DNA from: Gari tellinella
Lineage: Eukaryota; Mollusca; Bivalvia; Cardiida; Psammobiidae
DNA: 64,000 bases
Assembly: GCA_922989275.2 (NCBI GenBank)
Contig: OV277867.1
Coordinates: forward strand, 42,708,070 to 42,772,069
Reading direction: 5' to 3'
Below, piece after piece: positions 10,201-17,923 of this stretch. Numbering within the stretch: position 1 is the stretch's first letter; every line of letters begins with the position of its first letter. The translations under genes were made by a program, and so were the position numbers. The notes beneath the pieces were generated by a model. The model was not told the origin of the DNA, ran no database searches, and saw nothing but the letters and a program-made list of their open reading frames with translations.

Positions 10201-13200
10201 GATAAACAAAGAGCATGCAGCTGGCTGGTATAGACTACCTGCCTTCTATATGGCCAAGATACAGTATACCTTTTGTCATTGTAGTTCCCCTAAAGAGGAT
10301 GGTGATAAACAAGGAGCGTGCAGCTGGCTGGTATAGACTGTCTGCCTTCTATATGGCCAAGATACAATATACCCTTTGTCATTGTAGTTCCTCTAGAGAG
10401 AATGGTGATAAACAAGGAGCGTGCAGCTGGCTGGTATAGACTACCTGCCTTCTATATGGCCAAGATACAATATACCTTTTGTCATTGTAGTTCCTCTAGA
10501 GAGAATGGTGATAAACAAGGAGCGTGCAGCTGGCTGGTATAGACTACCTGCCTTCTATATGGCCAAGATACAGTATATCTTTTGTCATTGTAGTTCCCCT
10601 AGAGAGGATGGTGATAAACAAGGAGCATGCAGCTGGCTGGTATAGACTGTCTGCCTTTTATATGGCCAAGATATAGTAAACCTTTTGTCATTGTAGTTCC
10701 TCTAGAGAGGATGGTGATAAACAAGGAGCGTGCAGCTGGCTGGTATAGACTACCTGCCTTCTATATGGCCAAGATACAATATACCTTTTGTCATTGTAGT
10801 TCCCCTAGAAGGAATGGTGATAAACAAGGAGCGTGCAGCTGGCTGGTATAGACTGTCTGCCTTCTATATGGCCAAGATATAGTAAACCTTTTGTCATTGT
10901 AGTTCCTCTAGAGAGGATGGTGATAAACAAGGAGCGTGCAGCTGGCTGGTATAGACTGTCTGCCTTCTATATGGCCAATATGCAGTTAACCTTTTGTCAT
11001 TGTAGTTCCCCTAGAGAGGATGGTGATAAACAAGGAGCGTGCAGCTGGCTGGTATAGACTGTCTGCCTTCTATATGGCCAAGATGACAGCGGAACTCCCC
11101 CTCATACTGATCCAGCCTACAGTGTTTGTGATCTTTGCCTACCTAGCCATAGGCCTGAATGGCATTTCTAGACTCTACACCATTCTAGGGACGGTTTATC
11201 TGGACAGCATAGCGGGACAGGTAGGAACAGTGTAGACTTTATATTGACTGCATAGCACAGGGCTCCAGATAGGAAGGTGTAAACTGAACAATTCCAACAC
11301 TTTCTCACTCATTTCAGTATCAAATACTATGGTGTTACTACTCATTAGAATCATCTCTTCGAGATGATTCTAATGAGTAGCGACATCATAGTGTTTAATT
11401 CACAATTGAAATGCTCCCCTTATCTCGATTCCTGTAAGAACATTTTAGATTTTGAAATATGTGTCTATAACCTACAGTGTAGCATCTTATATACATAGGT
11501 CGATTTAACCCATTCCCCCATAACACCTTTATTAATTTTTGCACTGAAGAAAATAGTCCCACTTTATACTCTCATGAATATGCATCATATGAAATATATT
11601 CTATAACTAAGCAGATGGTAGCTTAAAGCAGGCTGAAAGGCTTAAAGCAGGGTCTGCATGGTTTTCATATAGGACCAACCTGACATATTCTGCCATTTTT
11701 CCTGGAATAAACTTTCCTTATATTGATAGCCATGTAATCAATAGATGATCATATTGGGCCAATTAAAGTTGTATATTTGAATATTCAATGGACGAAGAAT
11801 TAAGCCTTTAAAGTTGTTGCTTATATTAACTCTTTCAATTCCATGGACCTGTTTTAAATATACTCATCACATTTGCAAACAGTGTAGACCCAGATCAGAG
11901 GGCTCCTATAGGAGCCCTATGATCAAGGTCTACACTGTTTGCTAATATAGAGAAGTATTTATCAAACTACCCAGTATTCCAAGTACACTGGTTCATGTTC
12001 TTGTAACTAAAAATATCCACAAGAGAGCATAAGAACCTCAGCGTTGAAAGAGTTAACATACTTGTAGTGACACTGCATGTTATAATGAGTTTTGTATCAT
12101 TGCAGAGTATTGGACTGTTTCTGGGAATAGCCTGCATGCAGATTAACCAGGCTATGACAGTTAGTATCACACTTCAGATGGCTATTATGTTACTGGGTAA
12201 GTATTGGACTGTTTCTGGGAATAGCCTGCATGCAGATTAACCAGGCTATGACTATTAGTATCACACTTCAGATGGCTATTATGTTACTGGGTAAGTATTG
12301 AGCTGTTTCTGGGAATAGCCTGCATGCAGATTAACCAGGCTATGACTATTAGTATCACACTTCAGATGGCTATTATGTTACTGGGTAAGTATTGAGCTGT
12401 TTCTGGGAATAGCCTGCATTCAGATTAACCAGGCTATGACAGTTAGTATCACACTTCAGATGGCTATTATGTTACTGGGTAAGTATTGGGCTGTTTATGG
12501 GAATAGCCTGCATGCAGATTAACCAGGCTATGACAGTTAGTATCACACTTCAGATGACCATTATGTTACTGGGTAAGTATTGGGCTGTTTATGGGAATAG
12601 CCTGCATGCAGATTAACCAGGCTATGACAGTTAGTATCACACTTCAGATGGCTATTATGTTACTGGGTAAGTATTGGGCTGTTTATGGGAATAGCCTGCA
12701 TGCAGATTAACCAGGCTATGACAGTTAGTATCACACTTCAGATGGCTATTATGTTACTGGGTAAGTATTGGGCTGTTTATGGGAATAGCCTGCATGCAGA
12801 TTAACCAGGCTATGACAATAAGTATCACACTTCAGATGGCTATTATGTTACTGGGTAAGTTATTGGGCTGTTTCTGGGAATAGCCTGCATGCAGATTAAC
12901 CAGGCTATGACAGTTAGTATCACACTTCAGATGGCTATTATGTTACTGGGTAAGTAAATGAAGCGTATTCTGCTATACTTTCAACCTGCTTTAACTTGTG
13001 ACCTGCTTTTAATACTAGCAACAAATAATGAGGTAGTTGGTAAGCAGTCTTGTAGAGATGAACATGTCATCTGTAGATCACAAGTTTGCATTTTTAAATG
13101 TGTATACAGTCGAACTTCGATATCTCAAACTTGCTTAATTCGAACTAGCCGATTTGTCAACACATTAATTGCATTATTTTCATGCTAGGTTATGTCAAAC

Positions 13201-14443
13201 ATCCCCGTATTTTAAAGTTAAAACGTGTCTAAGCCACGTTTTAACTTTGAAATACGGGTATGTTGGACCTAACAGATTTCGAGATATTGGAAGTTAAAGT
13301 GTATGGTATTTTCAGGTGGACTATTTACACGGAACATTCCTCCCTGGCTGGACTGGGCCAAGTACCTCTCATTCCTACACTATGCCTTTCACTCTCTCAT
13401 GTTTCTGGAGTTCAACGACGCTCAACCTTTCAGGTAAAAAAGTTAATTGTTTACTAGTAAGCTTGATTTGATTGGTGTTTACGAACAGTTTGGATGAATA
13501 TCACAGGTCAAGTCCTTTTTATCTGATCAGGATCTTAAATGTTTGGCATTCTGTTTTAGATTTTTGCTCACCTGAGCATGAAAAGCTTGTGATGAGTTGT
13601 AATTGTGCGGTTTGTCTTCATGCTGGGTGCGTCAGCCTTAAATATTTTCCGGTAAACACCCTAGAGGTCACAGTTTTGTGTCAATCAATATTAAACCTAC
13701 TCCAAAAGTTGTTCTTGACGAAGTCTAAGACAAGCTCGAAAATGGGTCATGCAGGGCTGAAAAGGTCACTAGGGCAAATCACCAAACTGTGTACAGTAAA
13801 ACCTCTCTGTTATAACCACTTAAATGAAGGCTAATTGATTGTAAAAAAGGCAGGTGACAGCTTAAAGCAAGGTGATAGTAAAACAGAAAGCTCCTGTAGG
13901 AGCTTTCTGTTTTACTGTCACTTAGCTTTAAGCAGTCACCTGTCGTAAACACCTAATATTTAACCCATTTTATGAGTGATACACTTTTAGATGTACCTCT
14001 AGGCAAACAGTTTTGATTTCAGATCAGGCCCAACATTGTGGGGCCTAATCTGAAATCAAAACTGTTTGCAGCTAAGTCAATATTCTATCAGAAATTGCTA
14101 AAATATTTTGCAAATATTTGAGTTATACACGCTGCAGATGACATTTTAAAATGGCCGCCAAATATTACCCAGCACACAATGGGTTAACACATTTTAGTGG
14201 ATGTAATAGAGAGGTTTTACTGTTTTGTTTATACGTCTTTTCAGGTGCCTCTCACCTACTAACAGCTCTGCCTTTGTTGTGTGTAAGGAGACCAATGTTA
14301 CTGCCATCCCATCATCAGAGGTGCTGAAATACTATGACGTCAGCTGGCAGTACTGGCAGTATATCATACCCCTCCTAGTGTTAACTGTTGTCTTCAGGGT
14401 GCTAGGATACCTCACTCTTAGATATGTTAGGAAACCAGTCTGA
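4154..14443 (+). CDS. ABCG half-transporter, 3' portion: seven joined exons (4154-4217, 7704-7855, 8661-8975, 11006-11220, 12106-12196, 13316-13433, 14245-14443)
   Basis: ABCG proteins are membrane half-transporters (ATP-binding domain, then six-helix domain) that work as dimers to export lipids, sterols or pigment precursors. The joined exons give 383 residues and every junction keeps phase. Recognisable features, in order, are an acidic linker, WPTGFLTQYTQLTKRT at the start of the membrane domain, the FPLERMVINKE-GWYRLSAFYMAK signature between helices 2 and 3, SIGLFLG in helix 4, and a Cys- and N-glycosylation-rich loop (NSS, NVT) before the last helix. The layout resembles the white/eye-pigment and plant-type ABCG subfamily more than ABCG5/8. 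Walker A, the signature motif and Walker B are not in the window and must lie upstream of 4154. Introns are filled with MITEs. Four of the seven exons carry tandem copies of their own edge. Paralogue identity and substrate are unknown. Confidence 0.88.
4192..5000 (+). repeat. Donor-side exon-edge minisatellite, 48-bp unit, about 17 copies
   Basis: Each unit holds about 26 bases from the end of exon 4154-4217 (CTTAGCTGCAGCCTCA...AACAG), the donor GGTAAAACC and about 22 bases of intron. Donor positions are 4218, 4266, 4314, 4362, 4410 (lost), 4458, 4490, 4538, 4586, 4634, 4682, 4730, 4779, 4827, 4875, 4923 and 4971. Sixteen of the 17 keep GT. The 48-base period leaves an accidental open frame on the opposite strand. 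Confidence 0.92.
5103..6873 (-). mobile_element. Family E Helitron-like element, reversed, inside an A MITE
   Basis: Its 3' end, on the left here, is the hairpin AGCTCACCTGAGC...GTGAGCT. Its 5' end, on the right, reads in reverse GGCCCTAAATCGCTCACC. No coding sequence is present. A terminal hairpin plus inner tandem repeats fits non-autonomous Helitron-like elements described from bivalves; this assignment is inference. Confidence 0.6.
5590..6790 (-). repeat. Inner minisatellite of element E, about 180-bp unit, 6-7 copies
   Basis: The recurring blocks are GGTCAAAAATGGCCCCGCCC, CTTATCAGTTTTACATAG and TTTATATTTGGCATCTAGC. Copies differ by a few substitutions and small deletions. Confidence 0.85.
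7195..7511 (+). repeat. Family C MITE (long subtype)
   Basis: It starts TTAACTCTTGCAACACC and ends near AGTGTTAAAAGAGTTA. The palindrome AGATCAGAGGGCTCC lies near 7270-7310 inside AAACAGTGTAAACCC arms. The rest of this intron, to 7703, holds nothing recognisable. Confidence 0.75.
7704..7855 (+). CDS. ABCG exon 2 of 7 (cytoplasmic linker)
   Basis: The exon is 152 bases, between acceptor ATTGACAG and donor GTAACA. It reads VVNQTSQKQSVSTEVYNQ, then a basic patch (WMAKFKKQPP) and an acidic end (EESPEFDDL). This polar, poorly conserved stretch is the usual spacer between the ATP-binding and membrane domains of ABCG proteins. It ends in phase 1 (G) and the next exon starts AT, giving Asp across the joint. 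Confidence 0.75.
8001..8200 (+). repeat. Family F MITE
   Basis: The ends are TACAGTAAATCCTCTC and AAAGGTTTTACAGTA. The inner inverted arms are AAAGCAAGGTGAAAATAAA and a partly decayed partner. Confidence 0.75.
8332..8593 (-). repeat. Family A MITE, reversed, complete
   Basis: The ends are TTAACCCATTACCCC and GGTAATGGGTTAA. The central palindrome has GTGCCTTAAGGCAC at its apex. Confidence 0.88.
8661..8975 (+). CDS. ABCG exon 3 of 7 (start of membrane domain, helices 1-2)
   Basis: The exon is 315 bases, from acceptor TATACTCAG to donor GTAAGT. After an acidic leader (SLLDVETSGNEVTNEID) it reads WPTGFLTQYTQLTKRT, the amphipathic connecting helix of ABCG proteins. Helix 1 follows around NGFVCGFVCLIFFQL and helix 2 around FFIAAHWAFIPLFDAVTS. 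It ends in phase 1 (T) and joins TT at 11006 to give Phe, producing the conserved FPLER. The joint proves that acceptor 11005/11006 continues this frame. Confidence 0.9.
9038..9289 (+). repeat. Family A MITE
   Basis: The ends are TTAACCCAATACCTC and GGGTAATTGGTTAA. The palindrome apex is GTGCCTTAAGGCGC. Confidence 0.85.
9383..9610 (+). mobile_element. tRNA-derived SINE with a conserved central domain
   Basis: The head resembles a tRNA gene: an A-box-like AGTGGCCCAATGGTTAAC near 9391 and a degenerate B box GGTCGTTAGATCCC near 9430. The body, with CTTGAGCAAGACATGTACCG and CTCCACCCAGGGGTTAAAAT, resembles the shared central domain found in many mollusc and other invertebrate SINEs. No poly(A) or clear tail is seen. 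Confidence 0.65.
9611..10157. other. Intron stretch without a recognised element
   Basis: There is no exon or known repeat here except a perfect 30-bp tandem pair (ACCATATTAGCTTCTGGTAA and onward) at about 10023-10082 and a lone TTTATCCTGCTTTAA scrap of family F. Confidence 0.5.
10158..11005 (+). repeat. Acceptor-side exon-edge minisatellite, 103-bp unit, 8 decoy copies
   Basis: Each unit is a pyrimidine-rich acceptor (CTTTTGTCATTGTAG) plus the first 80 or so bases of ABCG exon 4. GTTCC starts lie at 10181, 10284, 10387, 10490, 10593, 10696, 10799 and 10902; the ninth, at 11005, opens the complete exon. The spacing is exactly 103. Because 103 is not a multiple of three, entry at a decoy shifts frame in the next unit and meets TAG at CTGGTATAG. 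Confidence 0.95.
11006..11220 (+). CDS. ABCG exon 4 of 7 (helices 3-4)
   Basis: The exon is 215 bases. With the T from 8975 it reads FPLERMVINKERAAGWYRL, then SAFYMAKMTAELPLILIQP, the hallmark ABCG segment after helix 2. Helix 3 (LPLILIQPTVFVIFAYLAIGL) follows, and it ends VYLDSIAGQ just before GTAGGA, in phase 0. It is the last of nine tandem acceptor copies and the only one that continues past FYMAK into the rest of the domain. Confidence 0.92.
11258..11433 (+). repeat. Family D MITE
   Basis: It begins CAGGGCTCCAGATAGG and ends CTTATCTCGATTCCTG. The central palindrome is CTCATTAGAATCATCTC and its complement. The termini resemble hAT-type ends, but no 8-bp target duplication is clear. Confidence 0.75.
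11505..11650 (+). repeat. Family A MITE, left half only
   Basis: It starts TTAACCCATTCCCCC and stops inside the palindrome at GCAGGCTGAAAGG, where a decayed C-like stretch (11650-11825) follows. Confidence 0.7.
11826..12056 (+). repeat. Family C MITE
   Basis: It starts TTAACTCTTTCAATTCC and ends TTGAAAGAGTTAA. The palindrome CAGAGGGCTCC/GGAGCCCTATG lies inside AAACAGTGTAGACCC arms. Confidence 0.8.
12106..12196 (+). CDS. ABCG exon 5 of 7 (helix 4-5 region)
   Basis: The exon is 91 bases, from acceptor ATCATTGCAG to donor GTAAGT. It reads SIGLFLGIACMQINQAM, then TVSITLQMAIMLLG, matching helix 4 and the start of helix 5 of the family. Phase 0 entry joins GQ from the exon before; it ends with a single G, completed by GT at 13316 to give Gly. 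Eight near-identical downstream copies have donors but lack an acceptor, so the first copy is the real exon. Confidence 0.9.
12107..12957 (+). repeat. Whole-exon tandem array, 94-bp unit, 9 copies
   Basis: Each unit is the exon minus its first base plus GTAA. Copy starts are 12107, 12201, 12295, 12389, 12483, 12577, 12671, 12765 and about 12860, the last with one extra T. Copies 5-8 share CTGTTTATGG where copies 1-4 and 9 have CTGTTTCTGG, so sub-blocks amplified together. The junction is explained by AGTA shared between the donor (GTAAGTA) and the exon start (AGTATTGG). Reading past the first donor meets TAA within the next unit. Confidence 0.95.
12958..13040 (+). repeat. Family A MITE, right-half fragment
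   Basis: It contains GCGTATTCTGCTATAC, TTCAACCTGCTTTAA and a decayed right end, GAGGTAGTTGGTAA. It abuts the last unit of the exon array directly. Confidence 0.65.
13105..13303 (+). repeat. Family H MITE ending 12 bases before an exon
   Basis: The left end is TACAGTCGAACTTCGATAT. The right end is decayed (GAGATATTGGAAGTTAAAGTGTA). The inner palindrome has arms GTATTTTAAAGTTAAAACGTG and complement. Its right terminus supplies the probable branch-point region of the ABCG exon at 13316. Confidence 0.75.
13316..13433 (+). CDS. ABCG exon 6 of 7 (helix 5 end and re-entrant region)
   Basis: The exon is 118 bases, from acceptor GTATTTTCAG to donor GTAAAA. It reads GLFTRNIPPWLDWAKYLS, then FLHYAFHSLMFLEFNDAQPF, the typical ABCG stretch between helices 5 and 6 (xIPxWxxWxxYxS...Y...L...EF). 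It ends in AG, completed by G at 14245 to give Arg. Confidence 0.92.
13563..13791 (-). repeat. Degenerate family E end, reversed
   Basis: It begins with the hairpin-like TGCTCACCTGAGCATG and continues with diverged E sequence. No inner array is left. Confidence 0.45.
13792..14224 (+). repeat. Family F MITE split by a family G MITE
   Basis: The left end is TACAGTAAAACCTCTCTG and the right end GAGAGGTTTTACTGT. The inner hairpin GAAAGCTCCTGTAGGAGCTTTC is intact. The G element sits in its right arm. Confidence 0.8.
13960..14187 (+). repeat. Family G MITE nested in F
   Basis: It is flanked by TTAA on both sides (TTAACCCATTTTATG and CAATGGGTTAA). The palindrome has arms GCAAACAGTTTTGATTTCAG and complement. 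The right half carries AAAATGGCCGCCAAAT. Confidence 0.8.
14245..14443 (+). CDS. ABCG exon 7 of 7 (extracellular loop, helix 6, stop)
   Basis: The exon is 199 bases, from acceptor TCTTTTCAG to the stop TGA at 14441-14443. It reads RCLSPTNSSAFVVCKETN, with two Cys that could form the extracellular disulphide and two N-glycosylation sites (NSS, NVT). Helix 6 follows (YWQYIIPLLVLTVVFRVLGY) with a short basic tail, RYVRKPV. The length and position of the final helix match the end of ABCG proteins. Confidence 0.92.
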
Positions 14444-14553
14444 AGAACAGACAACCAACCAGCTGAACCAGTCTTGACATGTACAGTAACCAGTCTAGGC
14501 TACCTCACTCTTAGATATGTTAGAAAACCAGTACAGTAACCAGTCTGAAGAAC
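14408..14553 (+). repeat. Direct duplication of the end of the last ABCG exon
   Basis: The stretch TACCTCACTCTTAGATATG to CAGTCTGAAGAACAGA occurs at 14408-14452 and again from 14501, 93 bases later, with a 10-base insertion in the second copy. The duplicate lies in the 3' UTR. Confidence 0.85.
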
Positions 14554-14563
14554 AGATAACCAG

Positions 14564-14785
14564 TTAACCCTTTACCCCATAAATATGGCTTTTTATGCCT
14601 TTATTTATTTCTTATTTGAAGAAAATAGTTCAAGAAATATTTTCTATATTCTAGCCCATTGTAGCTTAAAGCAGGCTGAAAGTTAAGCAGAATGCTCCTT
14701 AAGGCACATTCTGCTATACTTTCAGCCTGCTTTAAGTGGTCAACTATCTTCAATACTAGAAACTGTCTATGGGGTAATGGTTTAA
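14564..14785 (+). repeat. Family A MITE in the ABCG 3' flank
   Basis: The ends are TTAACCCTTTACCCC and GGGTAATGGTTTAA. It has a short deletion left of the palindrome. Confidence 0.85.
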
Positions 14786-14889
14786 ACCAGTCTGAAGAAC
14801 TGATAGTTAGTACAGTAGCACTATCTTGCCAGTTTCAAGGGTGAATGAGTAAGCAAACCCTGACCCACCTTCTAGCTTTGTTATTTCCT

Positions 14890-15150
14890 TTTATCACATA
14901 ACTTGCGGTCTGGGAGTGACATAAAGCGATTATATAAATATCCTAATCCACTAGTGAAATATCGTTTTTTGGGTTCCGGCCCAACCTGTTCGTCTACAAG
15001 CGCTGCATGTAGCAGGACACCAAATGACGTCATTTGTAATGACGTTAACGTAAACAATGTAACGTTTGGGCGGAAAATCTATATCATGGAGTGTCTACAA
15101 ATTACGGCTTCAATCAATTTAATAGGTGCTTAAACTTGTTATGTGATAAA
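14890..15150 (+). repeat. Dispersed element with CRE-like palindromes
   Basis: The terminal inverted repeats are TTATCACATAAC and GTTATGTGATAAA. Inside are AAATGACGTCATTTG and TGACGTTAACGTAAAC. A second copy, reversed and longer, lies at 36399-36625. Confidence 0.65.
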
Positions 15151-15759
15151 TAGAATCTCACATTCGCGTCATATTATTTTAGTCAACTCGTTTATTTAAA
15201 ATGATAAATAATAAGCACTCATACAAGATCCTCTATTTACACTTTCTTATTTTTGTTATTTATTTTAAACATATTTCTTTAAACAAACTCATTGATTCAT
15301 TTCTTTAATGAAGTTCATGTAGTGGGTAATTTAAACAGTATTGTTTTATTTATTGTTTTTATATTGTTGTGATGAATATGTGTTTATTTTAATGCCCTGG
15401 CACAACATAGCTTGGAGCATATTGTTTTTGCCCTGTATGGCTGTACATAACATCACTTGGCAGCTACATGTCACAAAGACTTTATATTTGACTCAACTCA
15501 AGAAGCTCTTTACAACTTGGGTTATGTCCGACTTAGGTCAAGGTTATTTAGAGGTCCTTATCAGACACTGTATAATACCTTGTCAGATAAAGATCCCAAC
15601 TATTGTGCACTAACATAGATGTTTCAGCAGTCAAAATGCCTGAAATTTTAATTTGAGCTATAAAAGCAGACAATCGGCCCATGAGTAAGGCTCATATTGG
15701 ACCAATCAAATGCTTGAAAACGATCTCAGACTCAACTCAAATGCTTTATAACTTTGAGG
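15151..15759. other. Intergenic, no recognised gene
   Basis: AT-rich sequence with no supported exon. Part of it (AACTCAAATGCTTTATAA near 15735) is shared with the palindrome at 22689-22810. Confidence 0.5.
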
Positions 15760-16009
15760 CCTGGGACCCGTATCATAAAACTTCGTAAGACAAAAACTGT
15801 CATAAGTCAAAACTTTAAAATACGTTTAATTTCTGATTTCTCTATCTAATCCTGTCTTGTGACATCTCTTTGGAGTCGTCTTGATAAGACGATTCCAAAG
15901 AGATGTCACCAGACAGGATTAGATGGAGAAATAAATAATAATTCAGACTTTTATTATATGACTTATGACAAAATTTGTTGTACGAAGTTTTATGAAACGG
16001 GCCCCAGGT
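15760..16009 (+). repeat. Family I palindromic MITE
   Basis: The ends are CTGGGACCCGTATCATAAAA and TTATGAAACGGGCCCCAG. The long inner arms include AATCCTGTCTTGTGACATC and its complement, with apex GTCTTGATAAGAC. A second copy is at 22281-22532. Confidence 0.8.
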
Positions 16010-16082
16010 TTACAAATATTAGATTAAGAAATAAATTATTTGATTACAGTTAATCTTGTACAACTAATTGATGTTGTGTGGA

Positions 16083-16247
16083 TGAGGCAGGTGACTGCAT
16101 AATGTAGGAAAACAATAATGCAGAAAACTCCTTTATGAGCTTTCTGCATTATTTTTATCCTGTATGAACTTATTACCCCATAACCCGTTTCTAGTATTGA
16201 AGATAGGTGACCACTTAAAGCAGGTTGAAAGTAAAGCAGAATGTGCC
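16083..16247 (-). repeat. Family F scrap followed by half a family A MITE
   Basis: An F hairpin (CAGAAAACTCC...GAGCTTTCTG) covers 16083-16165. From 16168 a reversed A copy starts at TTACCCCATAACCCG and is cut at GTGCC, exactly where the next element begins. Confidence 0.6.
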
Positions 16248-16251
16248 TTAA

Positions 16252-16788
16252 AGCGACTCGCAACCAGATGGTGCATTAAAAATAGTAATTTGTAAATATG
16301 TGTCAAACGCTTATATAAATGGTAAAGAATTAGTTTAGGATAAGAAATTCTGTTTAAAAAAATGTATTTCAATAAAAAAAAATATTGGTCTCTGGTGGGA
16401 TTCGAACCCGGGGCCCGGCCTTGGCGGACAGAAGGCAAAATAGGGGAAACCGCTTAGACCAATGGACCACGGAACTATCCGTTTATCTCGGATCGATTTA
16501 ACGTATTTCAATGTGTAGCGATCGAAAGTGCATACAACTTCGTAATTCGGCTCGTGTTTATGTCTGAGCCCGTGTAGAGAAGCAACAACAACAACTATAC
16601 CGTCTACTAGTCTGTATAGAAAAACGATGGAAAATATCTAAAAATCTAAGAATCGTTGACGATTCTTGAGACTTTTTTTGGACTGATCATATTTTTTTAA
16701 TGTCAGAAGCCAAATAATGCCACAAATTTGCTTTTATTTGAGTATTTTATTTTATTTTGACAAGTACACCATCCGGTTGCGAGTCCCT
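16252..16788 (+). mobile_element. piggyBac-like MITE, 537 bp, carrying a tRNA-like unit
   Basis: It is flanked by TTAA at 16248-16251 and 16789-16792. Terminal inverted repeats are AGCGACTCGCAACCAGATGG on the left and CCATCCGGTTGCGAGTCCCT on the right, with two mismatches. TTAA target duplications are typical of piggyBac. The left flank is a family A palindrome cut at its TTAA apex; the right flank does not clearly continue it. There is no coding sequence. Confidence 0.75.
16387..16475 (-). other. tRNA-like Pol III promoter unit
   Basis: Read on the minus strand it has an A-box-like TGGTCTAAGCGG and a perfect B box, GGTTCGAATCC, about 45 bases apart. The acceptor and T stems pair poorly, so it is probably a tRNA pseudogene or SINE head rather than a working tRNA. 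Confidence 0.6.
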
Positions 16789-16931
16789 TTAAGGCCAGAA
16801 GGCAGTTAGGGGGCAATTGTCACACTACTGTGAGATTTCTTGCTTTTATTTCTAATTGAAATGAATCAGTATGTTCTTTCATTAATGTTTCATTGTTTTA
16901 TTTTGAATATGCAGTATAATCTTATTTTTGT

Positions 16932-17149
16932 TTAACCCTTTGCCTGCTGGTCACGACTTTATTGATTTTTGCAAACAGTTTAGATCCAGATCAGACGCCG
17001 CGTAACACGGGGTCTGATCTGGATCCAAACTGTTTGACACTCGTCTTTATATTTCTTTACTTTAAATAAAAAATGTATACATCTAAATTTAACATAATTT
17101 GCTGACGACAATTTCGAAGCAGACAATATCACCGCAGGATAAGGGTTAA
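16932..17149 (+). repeat. Family B MITE
   Basis: The ends are TTAACCCTTTGCCTGC and AGGATAAGGGTTAA. The palindrome is GTTTAGATCCAGATCAGACG and its complement. Confidence 0.8.
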
Positions 17150-17311
17150 TATGTTGTTCAATTTTTGACAACATGGTTTGAAAAGTTGAATTCTTATTCA
17201 CGTGTACAGGGAAGGTTTTATTCTGAGATTTTATTGTTATCAGTATACATGTTATTTAGTCCAGTAAACCTCTGCTATTATGATTACTTATAAAAATACT
17301 CATCAACTGTG

Positions 17312-17545
17312 TTTAGCCCATTACCCCATGGCCTTCTTCTAGTATTTAACCTCTTAAAACAGTTTGAAAATAAAGCAGAATATGCCTTACGGTGCATTCT
17401 GTTTTTCTTTCAGCCTGTTTTAAGCTACTACATGTATCTGCTAGGGTAAAGACATTATCTATGGTACATATTCACGCCTGTTCAATCTGGAACTATTGTT
17501 TTCAGTGGAAGAATAAATTGAAGCAGTAAAAAGGTGTGTCTACGG
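17312..17545 (-). repeat. Family A MITE, reversed
   Basis: It starts TTTAGCCCATTACCCC. The palindrome is somewhat decayed. A family F hairpin scrap follows at 17546-17636. Confidence 0.75.
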
Positions 17546-17636
17546 GTGGCATCATAATGCATGATGAAAGTAATTCAGGAAATTCCTAATGGAGCTTTCT
17601 GTTATACTTTCATCGTGCTTTAAGCAGTCATCTATC

Positions 17637-17887
17637 ATAACCCTTTACTCCATAAATACACCTTGTTACTTCTCTAATTTATTCTTCACTAATGAAAACT
17701 GTTCTAACTTATACAGTAATGAACATGCACAATAAGAAATGCATTCCATATCCTAGCAGATTGTAGCTTAAAGAAGGCTGAAAGTAAAGCAGAGTGTGCC
17801 TTAAGGCACATTCTGCTTTACTTTCAACTTGCTTTAAGTGACCACCCGTCTTTAAAAGTAGAAACAGGCTATGGGGTAATGGGTTAA
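17637..17887 (+). repeat. Family A MITE
   Basis: The left end is CCCTTTACTCCATAAATAC and the right end GGGTAATGGGTTAA. The palindrome apex is GTGCCTTAAGGCAC. Confidence 0.85.
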
Positions 17888-17923
17888 ACAATGAAGTGTT
17901 ATATATGTATAATCAGACTGCTA

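Noticed and set aside
10215..11057. Series of 74-codon plus-strand frames starting MQLAGID
   Set aside because: They are shifted readings of the 103-bp exon decoys; the real frame is FPLERMV...AGWYRLSAFYMAK.
10158..12957. CRISPR-like regular arrays
   Set aside because: Units are back-to-back copies with no unique spacers, and they consist of exon and intron sequence of a eukaryotic gene.
16133..16475. Functional tRNA gene
   Set aside because: A and B boxes are present, but acceptor and T stems pair badly and no clean anticodon arm is seen; treated as a tRNA-like unit in a MITE.
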